Shown here one piece after another: positions 8,931-16,360 of a stretch of DNA of 64,000 nt. Position 1 is the stretch's first letter, and each line of letters begins with the position of its first letter. The position numbers and the translations under genes were made by a program. Under the pieces are notes generated by a model. The model worked only from the letters and a program-made list of their open reading frames with translations. It ran no database searches and had not been told where the DNA came from. The DNA lies in contig CBDCCY010000004.1 in NCBI GenBank assembly GCA_965215155.1, positions 2,356,001 to 2,420,000 of the forward strand, in the 5' to 3' direction. This DNA comes from JAGWAJ01 sp965215155 (GTDB taxonomy: Bacteria; Acidobacteriota; Vicinamibacteria; Vicinamibacterales; UBA8438).

Positions 8931-9746
8931 CTACGCCCCCGGCCCCATCCCCGGCGGCACGAACCGCCCATCGGCCGCCGTCCAGCCCCCGTCGACGAAC
9001 AGCAGCGACCCGGTCACGTAGCTGGAAGCGTCCGAGGCGAGGAACACCGTAGGCCCGACCAGCTCCTCCGCTCCGGCCCAGCGGCCGAGCACGCTCTTGT
9101 CGGCGTAGGCGGCGTGCCAGGAGGGGTCGTTGCGGATGGGGGCCGTGAGCGGCGTCTCGACGACGCCGGGGGCGACGGCGTTGACGCGGACGCCGAACGG
9201 ACCGAGCTCCGCAGCAGCCGCCCGCACCAACTGCACGATGCCGGCCTTGGTGGCGGCGTAGACCGACTGGCCCGGCTCGACCACCTGGGCGCGGATGGAG
9301 GAGAACAGGATGATGCTTCCGCGGCGGTGGGCGCGCATGACGCGGCCCGCGGCGCGGAGGACGTGGAAGCTGCCCTTGAGGTTCAGGCCGACCACGCGGT
9401 CGAACTCGTCGTCGGCGTAGTCGAGGAGCGGCTTGCGGACATTGACGCCGGGGGTGGCGACCACTACGTCGAGGCGGCCGCGGCGATTCGCGAGTGCGGC
9501 GAGCGCTTCGTCCACGGCAGTCCCGTCGCGGACATCGAGCGCGGCGCCGGTCGCGTCGCCGCCGGCCTCCACGATGCGCTCGACGGTCGCCTGCGCGCCG
9601 ACGGCGTCGAGGTCGAGGCAGTGCACCGCCGCTCCCTGCCGCGCGCAGCCGCGCGCGACCGCCTCGCCGATGCCGGCCGCGGCTCCGATGACGGCGGCCA
9701 CCCGCCCGCCGAGGTCGAACAGGCCGCCCTGGTCCGTCGTCGTCAT
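8931..9746 (-). CDS. SDR-family NAD(P)-dependent oxidoreductase
   Basis: This is a 271-residue classical short-chain dehydrogenase. The Rossmann cofactor loop is AAVIGAAAGIGEAVARG (~residues 15-30, a variant of TGxxxGIG). CLDLDAVGAQ carries an acidic residue at the end of beta 2, which favours NAD. LNLKGSF follows, then IILFSSIR with the catalytic Ser and YAATK with the Tyr/Lys pair. The C-terminus SYVTGSLLFVDGGWTA is typical. It oxidises or reduces a hydroxyl or keto substrate that cannot be named. Its ATG overlaps the stop of the upstream symporter gene by four bases, so the two are translationally coupled and probably act on the same imported compound. Its start is fixed by this overlap; a much longer upstream open frame is only an overlapping shadow of the symporter. 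Confidence 0.88.
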   Translation of the reverse strand: MTTTDQGGLFDLGGRVAAVIGAAAGIGEAVARGCARQGAAVHCLDLDAVGAQATVERIVEAGGDATGAALDVRDGTAVDEALAALANRRGRLDVVVATPGVNVRKPLLDYADDEFDRVVGLNLKGSFHVLRAAGRVMRAHRRGSIILFSSIRAQVVEPGQSVYAATKAGIVQLVRAAAAELGPFGVRVNAVAPGVVETPLTAPIRNDPSWHAAYADKSVLGRWAGAEELVGPTVFLASDASSYVTGSLLFVDGGWTAADGRFVPPGMGPGA

Positions 9747-11155
9747 GGCCGAGCCTCTCCCTTCGGGCGACGTGCCGCCCACACGCCGCGCACCACGAGG
9801 CAGCCGGCGAGGGCCGCGGCCAGTCCGATCATCGCCGGCGTGAACGCCCCGATCCCCTGTCCGCCCCGCGCCACCTGGAGGACGATGACCACCGACACGC
9901 CGGCCGCGATCGAGCCGAGGATCTCGGGCATGCCCACGCGCCGCAGGTAGAGGCCGGCGAGGACAGGGATGAAGAGGCTGACCGTCAGGATCGTGTAGAA
10001 GAACGACAGGGCGCCGATGATCGTCTGGAAGACGAGCGCGAGGACGATGCCCGCCGCCCCGCCCGCCGCCGCGGCGCCGCGGGCGACGGCCAGCACCTGC
10101 GACTCGGATGCCCCCGGGTCGAGCACGCGGCGGTAGAGGTCCTGCGAGAGCGACGTCGAGAGCATGAAGAGGATCGCGTCGGCGGAGCTCACCTCGGCCG
10201 AGAAGAGCGCGGCCAGGCCGAGGCCGCCGAGGAGCGGCGGCAGGGCGTCGCGCAGCAGCGTCGGGAGCGCCTGCTCCGGCGCGCCGAGATCGGGATACGC
10301 GGTCCGCGCCATCATGCCGAGCAGCACGGGGACGCTGGCGAAGAGCAGCAGCGCCGCGGCGTTCAATCCGACGCCGGTGCGGACGGCCGCGTCGTCGCGG
10401 GCGCCGTAGATCTTCTGCAGGAGGCCGGGGGAGACGACGAACGCCGGGCCGAGCATCACCACGTAGAACCACCCCGAGCCGCCGCCCTCCCAGAAGCTCC
10501 AGTAGCCGGGGACGGCGGCCGTGGCTTCCGTGATGCGGTCCCAGCCGCCCGCCGCCGCAAGGCCGAACGGCAGCGCGAGGCCGAAGCCGGCGAGCAGCAC
10601 GACGAGCTGCACGACGTTCACCCAGGCCGCCGTCCGCAGGCCGCCGGCCGCGAAGTAGACGGTGACCACGAGGCCCCCGACGAAGCAGCCGGCCCGGAAG
10701 TCCAGCCCGGTCACGGCGCCGAGCACGCGCGACATGCCGACGATCTGCCCGGCGAGGATCGACAGGGTGGCGATCCAGAACAACGAGGCGATGGTGACGC
10801 GCACCGGCTGGCCGTAGCGCAGCTCCAGGTAGTCGCCGACCGTGCGCAGGTCGTGGCGGGCCGCGATGCGGCGCACGGCCGGCCCCACCCAGAACGCCAG
10901 CACGAGCGATCCGATGCCCGCCGAGCCGACCCACCACCAGACGCTGAGCCCGTCGCGGTAGGCGAGCCCCGCCGCGCCGACCGTGGAGCCGGTCCCGATG
11001 TTGGCGGCCAGGAGCGTGGCGAAGAGCAGGAACGGGCCGAGGCGCCGGCCGGCGACGAAGAAGTCGGCCGAGTGCCGCACCCGCCGGCCGATCCACACCC
11101 CCAGGGCCATGAGGGCGGCGGCGTAGAGCAGCAGGATCGTCAGGTGCGGCGTCAC
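9743..11155 (-). CDS. Sodium:solute symporter (SSS family)
   Basis: This 470-residue inner-membrane protein has about 12-13 hydrophobic helices. The N-terminus LTILLLYAAALMALGVWIG is the first helix. DFFVAGRRLGPFLLFATLLA is the family's conserved region, followed by ANIGTGSTVGAAGLAY, and GGLRTAAWVNVVQLVVLLAG and SAEVSSADAILFMLSTSLSQDLY match the helix-6/helix-8 region where sodium-binding residues lie. It imports a small organic solute, such as a carboxylate, sugar or amino-acid derivative, by sodium symport; the substrate is unknown. The start is GTG 11155 with weak ribosome-site support. It is followed by the SDR gene with a 4-bp overlap and lies divergent from the M20 deacylase, suggesting one uptake and breakdown module. 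Confidence 0.88.
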   Translation of the reverse strand: MTPHLTILLLYAAALMALGVWIGRRVRHSADFFVAGRRLGPFLLFATLLAANIGTGSTVGAAGLAYRDGLSVWWWVGSAGIGSLVLAFWVGPAVRRIAARHDLRTVGDYLELRYGQPVRVTIASLFWIATLSILAGQIVGMSRVLGAVTGLDFRAGCFVGGLVVTVYFAAGGLRTAAWVNVVQLVVLLAGFGLALPFGLAAAGGWDRITEATAAVPGYWSFWEGGGSGWFYVVMLGPAFVVSPGLLQKIYGARDDAAVRTGVGLNAAALLLFASVPVLLGMMARTAYPDLGAPEQALPTLLRDALPPLLGGLGLAALFSAEVSSADAILFMLSTSLSQDLYRRVLDPGASESQVLAVARGAAAAGGAAGIVLALVFQTIIGALSFFYTILTVSLFIPVLAGLYLRRVGMPEILGSIAAGVSVVIVLQVARGGQGIGAFTPAMIGLAAALAGCLVVRGVWAARRPKGEARP

Positions 11156-11329
11156 GTCCAGGTCGAGCCGGCGCGCTATGATCCGCTCTCCGGCCTCCGG
11201 CCCGATGATAGCCGAGCCGCACCGTCCGGAGCTCGGGGCCCGGCGCGGCAGAGTCAGGCGCCCGCCACGCCGTGCGATTCACCGCCGGCGTCGACGTGCA
11301 CGCGCGCCCGGGCGGGGCGCCGGGCCCGG

Positions 11330-12637
11330 ATGGAGCAGATGGCCAGCGATCTCGACGGGGTCCTCCAGGCGGTCGACGCCCTCGCCGGCGAGATCGTCTC
11401 GTTCACGGCCGACCTCATCGCCATTCCGACCGTCAATCCGCCCGGCGAGGCCTACGAGCCATGCGCCCGCCACATCGGGGACACGCTCCGCGGGTTCGGC
11501 TTCGAGACGCAGTACTACACGGCCGACGGGCTTCCCGAGCATCGGCCCGACTACCCGCGCGTGAACGTCGTCGGCGTCCGACGGGGACGGAGGGCGCGGC
11601 CCTGCGTACACCTGAACGGGCACCTCGACGTGGTGCCGGCCGGCGACGGCTGGACGGTGGAGCCGTTCGGCCGCACCGTGCGCGGCGACCGCATCTACGG
11701 GCGCGGGAGCACGGACATGAAGGGCGGGCTCGCGGCCGCCATTTTCGCCGCGGAGGCGATCCGGCGGGCCGGGGTCACGCTCGAGGGGACGGTCGAGGTC
11801 AGCGCCACCGTCGACGAGGAGAGCGGCGGGTTCGCCGGCGTCGCGTGGCTGGCCCGGCAGGGCGTGCTGTCGTGCGGCCGCGCGGACCACGTGATCATCC
11901 CCGAGCCGTTCGGCGTCGACCGCATCTCGGTCGGCCACCGCGGCGTCTACTGGTGCGAGGTAACGACCGAGGGGCGGACCGCGCACGGCAGCATGCCGTT
12001 CTTCGGCGTCAACGCGGTCGACGCGATGGCCGCAGTGCTGACCGGCATCCGGGACGAGCTGCAGCCGACCCTAGCCACCCGCCGCACCGCGATGCCGGTG
12101 GTCCCGGACGGGGCCCGCGCCGCGACCCTCAACGTCAACGGCATCCGGGGCGGACAGGCGGATGCCGCCGGGCAGACGCCGTGCGTTCCCGACCGCTGCG
12201 CGGCGGTGCTCGACCGGCGCTTCCTGCCCGAAGAGTCGCTCGAGGACGTCCGCGCCGAGATCGCCGGCCACGTGGCCCGCGTCCTGGACGGGCGGCCGGG
12301 GGTCCGGCACGAGATGCGCGACCTGATGATCGTCGAGCCGGTCCGGACCCCGGACGGTTCACCGGTGGTGACGGCGCTCTCGGGGGCCGTGCGGGAGATC
12401 GTGGGACGCGGGGCGCAGCTGGTCGCGAGCCCCGGCACCTACGACCAGAAGCACTTCAAGCGCATCGCCGGGATCGACGACTGCGTGGCCTACGGGCCCG
12501 GCTGCCTCGACCTGGCCCATCAGCCGGACGAGTGGGTCGGCATCGACGACCTGGTGACGTCCACCAAGGTGCTCGCCGCCGCGATTCTGCGGCTCGTCGG
12601 TGGGGCGTCGGCGGGATCGTCGGGCCTGCCGTCGTAG
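11330..12637 (+). CDS. M20-family ArgE/DapE-type deacylase
   Basis: This is a 435-residue zinc amidohydrolase. The metal-site motifs are in order: VHLNGHLDVVPAGDG (His and Asp), IYGRGSTDMKGG (bridging Asp), ATVDEESGGFAG (catalytic Glu pair), IIPEPFG, and near the C-terminus TYDQKHFKR with the last His. The dimerisation (lid) domain lies at ~190-320 and includes GRTAHGSMPFFGVNAV. It removes an acyl group from an N-acyl amino acid or a related amide in the cytoplasm; the exact substrate is unknown. ATG 11330 and ATG 11339 are both possible and I give the first. It is divergent from the symporter-SDR pair with ~170 bp between them, which must hold both promoters. Confidence 0.85.
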   Translation: MEQMASDLDGVLQAVDALAGEIVSFTADLIAIPTVNPPGEAYEPCARHIGDTLRGFGFETQYYTADGLPEHRPDYPRVNVVGVRRGRRARPCVHLNGHLDVVPAGDGWTVEPFGRTVRGDRIYGRGSTDMKGGLAAAIFAAEAIRRAGVTLEGTVEVSATVDEESGGFAGVAWLARQGVLSCGRADHVIIPEPFGVDRISVGHRGVYWCEVTTEGRTAHGSMPFFGVNAVDAMAAVLTGIRDELQPTLATRRTAMPVVPDGARAATLNVNGIRGGQADAAGQTPCVPDRCAAVLDRRFLPEESLEDVRAEIAGHVARVLDGRPGVRHEMRDLMIVEPVRTPDGSPVVTALSGAVREIVGRGAQLVASPGTYDQKHFKRIAGIDDCVAYGPGCLDLAHQPDEWVGIDDLVTSTKVLAAAILRLVGGASAGSSGLPS

Positions 12638-12672
12638 GGCGGAGCGGCGTGTGCGCGGCCGACCGAGGAGCG

Positions 12673-12707
12673 GCGCCCCCCCGCCCGAGCGAAAGGGCGG
12701 GGCCGCC
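12673..12707. terminator. GC-rich hairpin between convergent genes
   Basis: CCCCGCCC (12679-12686), loop GAGCGAAA, GGGCGGGG (12695-12702), with weaker pairing outside. It lies between the end of the M20 gene and the end of the hydrolase gene, which converge here. There is no clear U-tract, so a bidirectional terminator role is inferred. Confidence 0.4.
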
Positions 12708-12708
12708 C

Positions 12709-13905
12709 TCACCGCAGCACGGTCCCGAGGAACCACTCGACGGCAAAGGTGCTCACCTGCCCGCACGGCCCGCGGAAAAAGAAGTCGCAGGCGTGGGTGG
12801 CCCAGGGCAGGCGGACGATTGCGTGGGGGACGCCGGCCTCGAGGAGGCGGGCGCTGACGAACTCGGCGTGGAACGGCGATACGTGCTCGTCCCGCAGGCC
12901 CTGGATGAAGAGCGTGGGTGGGGTCGAGGGTGACACGAAGCGCGCCGGCTCGGCCGCGTCGTACTGCGTGCCGTGGGTCTCCGGCGGACCGCCGAGGTAG
13001 AGGTCGAGGACGCCGCTCGAGTCGATGACGCCCGGCTTGGCCGGGTTCGCGTAGCCCCAGCGGAGCGCGGTCGGCGCGTAGAAGGAGACGACGCCGCGGA
13101 TCGCCGGGTCGTCGGCGGCGTACGCGGCGAGGAGCGCGATCTGGCCGCCGGCGGAGCGGCCGACGAGGGCGATACGGGTCGGGTCGAGGTTGTGGGTCTC
13201 GGCGAGCCCGCCGAGGTAGCGGATCGCCTCCGCCACATCCTCCTGGGCGGCCGGGAACCGCGCGCCGGGGGCGAGGCGGTAGCTGATGGCGGCCACGACG
13301 TAGCCGCGGGTGGCCAGATAGTCGTTCAGCGCCGGGAAGTCCCGCTTGTCGCCGGTCGTCCAGCCGCCGCCGTGAATCATCAGGACCACCGGCAGGGCCC
13401 CCTCCGCGTACGCCGGCCGGTAGAGGTCGAGCCGCAGGTCGCCCCCCTCCCGCACCGCGTACACGTGCTCGTCGACGACGACCTCGCCGCTCCCGACTCC
13501 CGTGAGCAGGCCCGGGAGAGAGAGCGGGGCCGGGCGCGGCGGCTCGGCGAACGGTACCGGGGCCGGCGTCCCGAACCGCGCCGCGAGCACGTCCGGCAGG
13601 GTGCGGCCTACGACGTGGGCCCGGGCGACCGGGCTGAGGAGCAACACGACGCCGGCGAGCGCGGCGACGGACGCCGTTACCCGGGCGAGCGACCGGTGGC
13701 CGGCCGGCGCCCGCCAGCCTCGCAGGTCGGCTACGAACGGTGCCGCGAGCAGGGCCAGCCAGTAGCCGCTCTCGCTGAGGGCGATGTTCGTCATCCAGAG
13801 GCCGGCCGTCGGCTGCGGCAGCACGGCAACGAGGCCCGCCGCGGCGATGCCGAGGCCCATCACGAGGCGGAGGAGGACGACGAAACGGTCGGTCGTTCGC
13901 GGCAT
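12709..13905 (-). CDS. Membrane-anchored alpha/beta hydrolase (BD-FAE/esterase type)
   Basis: A 398-residue protein. Residues ~8-110 hold three to four hydrophobic helices (VVLLRLVMGLGIAAAGLVAV and VTASVAALAGVVLLLSPVA). The hydrolase domain follows from ~150: LRLDLYRP, VVLMIHGGGWTTGDK (oxyanion HGGGW), ALVGRSAGGQIALL (nucleophile Ser in GxSxG), IQGLRDEHVSPF (Asp) and WATHACDFF (His). The motif set places it in the HSL/BD-FAE-like carboxylesterases. It probably hydrolyses an ester at the membrane surface. It starts at ATG 13905. A TPR lipoprotein and a tannase-family esterase lie upstream on the same strand, separated by a perfect hairpin. The acyl or sugar-ester substrate is not known. Confidence 0.85.
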   Translation of the reverse strand: MPRTTDRFVVLLRLVMGLGIAAAGLVAVLPQPTAGLWMTNIALSESGYWLALLAAPFVADLRGWRAPAGHRSLARVTASVAALAGVVLLLSPVARAHVVGRTLPDVLAARFGTPAPVPFAEPPRPAPLSLPGLLTGVGSGEVVVDEHVYAVREGGDLRLDLYRPAYAEGALPVVLMIHGGGWTTGDKRDFPALNDYLATRGYVVAAISYRLAPGARFPAAQEDVAEAIRYLGGLAETHNLDPTRIALVGRSAGGQIALLAAYAADDPAIRGVVSFYAPTALRWGYANPAKPGVIDSSGVLDLYLGGPPETHGTQYDAAEPARFVSPSTPPTLFIQGLRDEHVSPFHAEFVSARLLEAGVPHAIVRLPWATHACDFFFRGPCGQVSTFAVEWFLGTVLR

Positions 13906-13949
13906 GGGCTCGTCTGGATCGCGCTCGCCACGCTGACGACGCGGGAGGT

Positions 13950-13988
13950 CCTCTTCTCCTGCACGCGGCCTGCGTGCAGGAGAAGAGG
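13950..13988. repeat. Perfect 17-bp inverted repeat, 5-nt loop
   Basis: CCTCTTCTCCTGCACGC (13950-13966) and its exact complement (13972-13988) flank GGCCT. It lies in the 91-bp gap between the TPR gene's stop and the hydrolase gene's start. There is no T-run after it on the minus strand, so it may be a terminator, an mRNA-stabilising hairpin or a dyad binding site. Confidence 0.6.
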
Positions 13989-13996
13989 TATCCGGG

Positions 13997-14491
13997 TCAG
14001 GGCCGGCTCGCGCGCCCGTCCGTTCGCTCGGGGTTGGCGCGTCGAATGGCGGCGGCCCGCCCGGCCATCCGGGCGGCCGCCTCCGTCCGTCCCGTCTGGC
14101 CGAGCAGCAGGGCGTAGCTCTCCAGCACCATGGCCACCCGGGGATGGTCGGGGCCCCAGCGCTCCTCCGCGACCGCGAGGGCGCGCTCGTACAGCGGCTC
14201 GGCCTCGGCGTAGCGCCCCATCGTGCGGTAGAAGCCGGCGAGAATGTTGAGCGTGATCGCCACGCGGAAGTCCGACGGTCCGTGGCGCTCGGCGTGCTCG
14301 ACCGCGGACGACAGGAGCGACTCGGCGCTCGCGAGGTCGCCGCGCCCCATCGCCTCGAGCCCCGCCGCGCTGTAGCGGCGCCACCCGAGACCGGCATCGC
14401 CCGCTTCTTCCTCGCCGCTGCAGGCCGCCCCCACGGCCACCAGCAGCACGAGCGGCCAGGCCAGCCGGCGGCGCCAGCAGACCCCCGGCAC
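13997..14491 (-). CDS. TPR-repeat lipoprotein
   Basis: A 164-residue predicted lipoprotein. The start is GTG 14491, one base after the stop of the tannase-family gene, giving VPGVCWRRRLAWPLVLLVAV, then GAAC, a lipobox with the Cys at ~25. The mature part holds two to three tetratricopeptide repeats of the Kinesin-light-chain type (TLNILAGFYRTMGRYAEAEPLYERALAVAE, then VAMVLESYALLLGQTGRTEAA). Such repeats bind protein partners. It probably sits on the periplasmic side of the inner membrane or on the outer membrane. The near-zero spacing implies translation with the upstream esterase gene. No enzymatic motif is present. Its partner is unknown. Confidence 0.75.
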   Translation of the reverse strand: MPGVCWRRRLAWPLVLLVAVGAACSGEEEAGDAGLGWRRYSAAGLEAMGRGDLASAESLLSSAVEHAERHGPSDFRVAITLNILAGFYRTMGRYAEAEPLYERALAVAEERWGPDHPRVAMVLESYALLLGQTGRTEAAARMAGRAAAIRRANPERTDGRASRP

Positions 14492-14492
14492 C

Positions 14493-16085
14493 TCAGTCCT
14501 CGCGGCGGCAGGCGAAGCTCGCGGCGTCGGCCGGATCGCCGGCGCCGTCCCACACCGCGATCTCCGGGTAGGCGCACACCGGCCGCGTCCGCACCACCGC
14601 GCCGTCCTCGACCCGCTCGCCCAGAATCGTGTCGGGCGCGATGCCGTCCTCGACCCACCGCTCGAGCGCCGTGAGCGGGTCGAGGCGGTTGTATCCGGGG
14701 CCGCCCGAGCAGTGGCCAAGGCCCGGGACCAGGAAGAGCCGGAAGTAGTCGCGCACGGCGGCGAGCGCGGCGGCGCGCCCGCTGTCGGCGCCCTCGAACG
14801 CCAGCACGTCCTCGTAGTAGTCGATCGACCCGAGCGGCGAGATGTCCGGATCGCTCCAGCCGTGGTACACGATAAGCTTGGCGCCGCCGTCGCGCAGGCC
14901 GCGGAGGTCCGGGCTGTCGGCGTCGAGCGACGAGCCGACCTTCTCCAGCGCGAACTCCAGGTCCGTGTCGAAGTCGAACGACCGGAAATCCCAGTCGGGC
15001 TCCTCGAAGACCATGTACTTGAAGAAGCCGTCGGCCGCGAGCCAGTGCAGGCTGCTGAACGGCTCGCGGCCGGTCACCCACGCCTGCCATCCGCCGCCGG
15101 GGCCGTTCTCGCCGCCCGGCACGAGACCCGGAAAGACGACCTCGCCGGCCGAGTTGCGGGAGCCGGCCCAGATGTCCCGGACCGCCTCGACCTGCCCCGG
15201 CGTGAGGCAGTCGGCCCCGTCCCGGCCCGCGGGACAGGTGAGCGTGCCGGGGTCGAAATCGCACGCCCGCGGGTCGTCGAGCACGCCGTCCTCCAGCCCG
15301 TCGAGCGCGTCGCACGCCGCGTTCACGGCGTCGGCCAGCAGCGGGACCTTGCCCGGCGGAAAGTAGCGGTCCGTCTCGCGCAGCGTCGCGAGGGCGTACC
15401 ACAGGTGCGCCCCGGCGTAGAAGCGCGTCCAGTCGTTGGCCGGATTGCCGGCGACGATGCCGTCGAAGTCGTCGGGGTAGCGCTGGGCATCCATCAGCCC
15501 CTGCTGGCCCCCCTTCGAGCAGCCGACATAGTAGGAGTACGCGGGATGGCGCTCGTAGAAGCTGCTGGTGACGGTCCGCCCGTGGGTGGCGGTCAGGTGC
15601 AGCGAGCGGTGTCCGAAGTCGGCCACGAGGTCCGGGCGTCCGATGGCCCAGGAGGCGTCGAACCCGCCCGTTCCGGGACGGACATGCCCGGTGTCCGTGC
15701 TCGCGGCGGCGTAGCCGCGGCGGACGGCCGCCGCCATGGCTCCGTAGCTCACCACGCCGGCCATGCCGCCGTTGCCGGAGACGTGGAACTTGCCGTTCCA
15801 GTCTTCCAGCGGCAGCCAGACCTCGAAGTTGACCGCCGGCTCGGTGACGGCCACGACGCGGCAGACCGCGGGCATGTCGAGCGGTTCTCCGCCGGTCGGG
15901 ACTAGCGCACCGGCCGCGACCATCGCCGCGCTCGTGATGGTCGTGTCGGGGAGCGCGAGCCCGGTCAGGCTCTCGCACGGCGCCGCGGCGGCGGGCGCGG
16001 CAGGCAGCAGGGCGGCAACGGCGAAGCAGAACGCGGCAGCGATGGCGGTCCGCGGCGCGAACCGGCGCGGGCGGGTGAGCGGCAT
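14493..16085 (-). CDS. Tannase/feruloyl esterase family secreted esterase
   Basis: A 530-residue protein with an N-terminal signal peptide (AIAAAFCFAVAALLPAAPAAAA). Tannase-family signatures are WLPLEDWNGKFHVSGNGGMA, AAASTDTGH, YYVGCSKGGQQGLMDAQRYP (nucleophile Ser with the adjacent Cys of the family's Cys-Ser pair), KLIVYHGWSDPDISP (Asp) and PGLGHCSGG, where His-Cys completes the disulfide-linked catalytic set. It hydrolyses aromatic esters such as galloyl or feruloyl groups outside the cytoplasm. The start is ATG 16085, with GGAAGG eight bases upstream; a GTG three codons earlier lacks spacing. It probably leads a short operon with the TPR lipoprotein. The substrate could be another aromatic or aryl ester. 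Confidence 0.85.
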   Translation of the reverse strand: MPLTRPRRFAPRTAIAAAFCFAVAALLPAAPAAAAPCESLTGLALPDTTITSAAMVAAGALVPTGGEPLDMPAVCRVVAVTEPAVNFEVWLPLEDWNGKFHVSGNGGMAGVVSYGAMAAAVRRGYAAASTDTGHVRPGTGGFDASWAIGRPDLVADFGHRSLHLTATHGRTVTSSFYERHPAYSYYVGCSKGGQQGLMDAQRYPDDFDGIVAGNPANDWTRFYAGAHLWYALATLRETDRYFPPGKVPLLADAVNAACDALDGLEDGVLDDPRACDFDPGTLTCPAGRDGADCLTPGQVEAVRDIWAGSRNSAGEVVFPGLVPGGENGPGGGWQAWVTGREPFSSLHWLAADGFFKYMVFEEPDWDFRSFDFDTDLEFALEKVGSSLDADSPDLRGLRDGGAKLIVYHGWSDPDISPLGSIDYYEDVLAFEGADSGRAAALAAVRDYFRLFLVPGLGHCSGGPGYNRLDPLTALERWVEDGIAPDTILGERVEDGAVVRTRPVCAYPEIAVWDGAGDPADAASFACRRED

Positions 16086-16211
16086 GATCAGCACCTTCCT
16101 GGCCGGCAGGCCGGCGCCCTCTCCAGCGACGCCCTCAAGCGTGAACCCGGCCGGGCCTGCCGCCTAGCTTGCCCCGGATCACGCGGCGAGTTCAAGACCG
16201 TCGCGGTTGCG

Positions 16212-16326
16212 GACGACGCCCGGCGACGGCGCCCCGCGGACGGCAGCCCCGCAGGCCGGCGGACGGCGCCCGGCGGAGGGCAGCCCCGCGGGCCCGCGGA
16301 CGGCGCCCGGCGGTGGGCCCGCGGCT
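16212..16326. repeat. Imperfect GC-rich tandem repeat upstream of the sulfatase gene
   Basis: GGACGGCGCCCGGCGG recurs, with GGACGGCAGCCCCGC and AGGGCAGCCCCGCGGG variants, in about three imperfect copies. The array ends ~35 bp before the sulfatase start, where its promoter would be expected. Its function is unknown. Confidence 0.4.
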
Positions 16327-16360
16327 GCTATCATTTGCGGAGCTTCTGGAGGCACGCGAC

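Noticed and set aside
8931..11282. A fused 783-codon frame covering SDR and symporter DNA
   Set aside because: The first two thirds is a shadow of the symporter gene. The SDR starts at ATG 9746, with a 4-bp overlap.
12709..15978. A single minus-strand frame fusing the hydrolase with upstream sequence
   Set aside because: Only the last ~398 codons (from ATG 13905) match a protein family. The upstream part is an alternative frame of the TPR and tannase-family genes.
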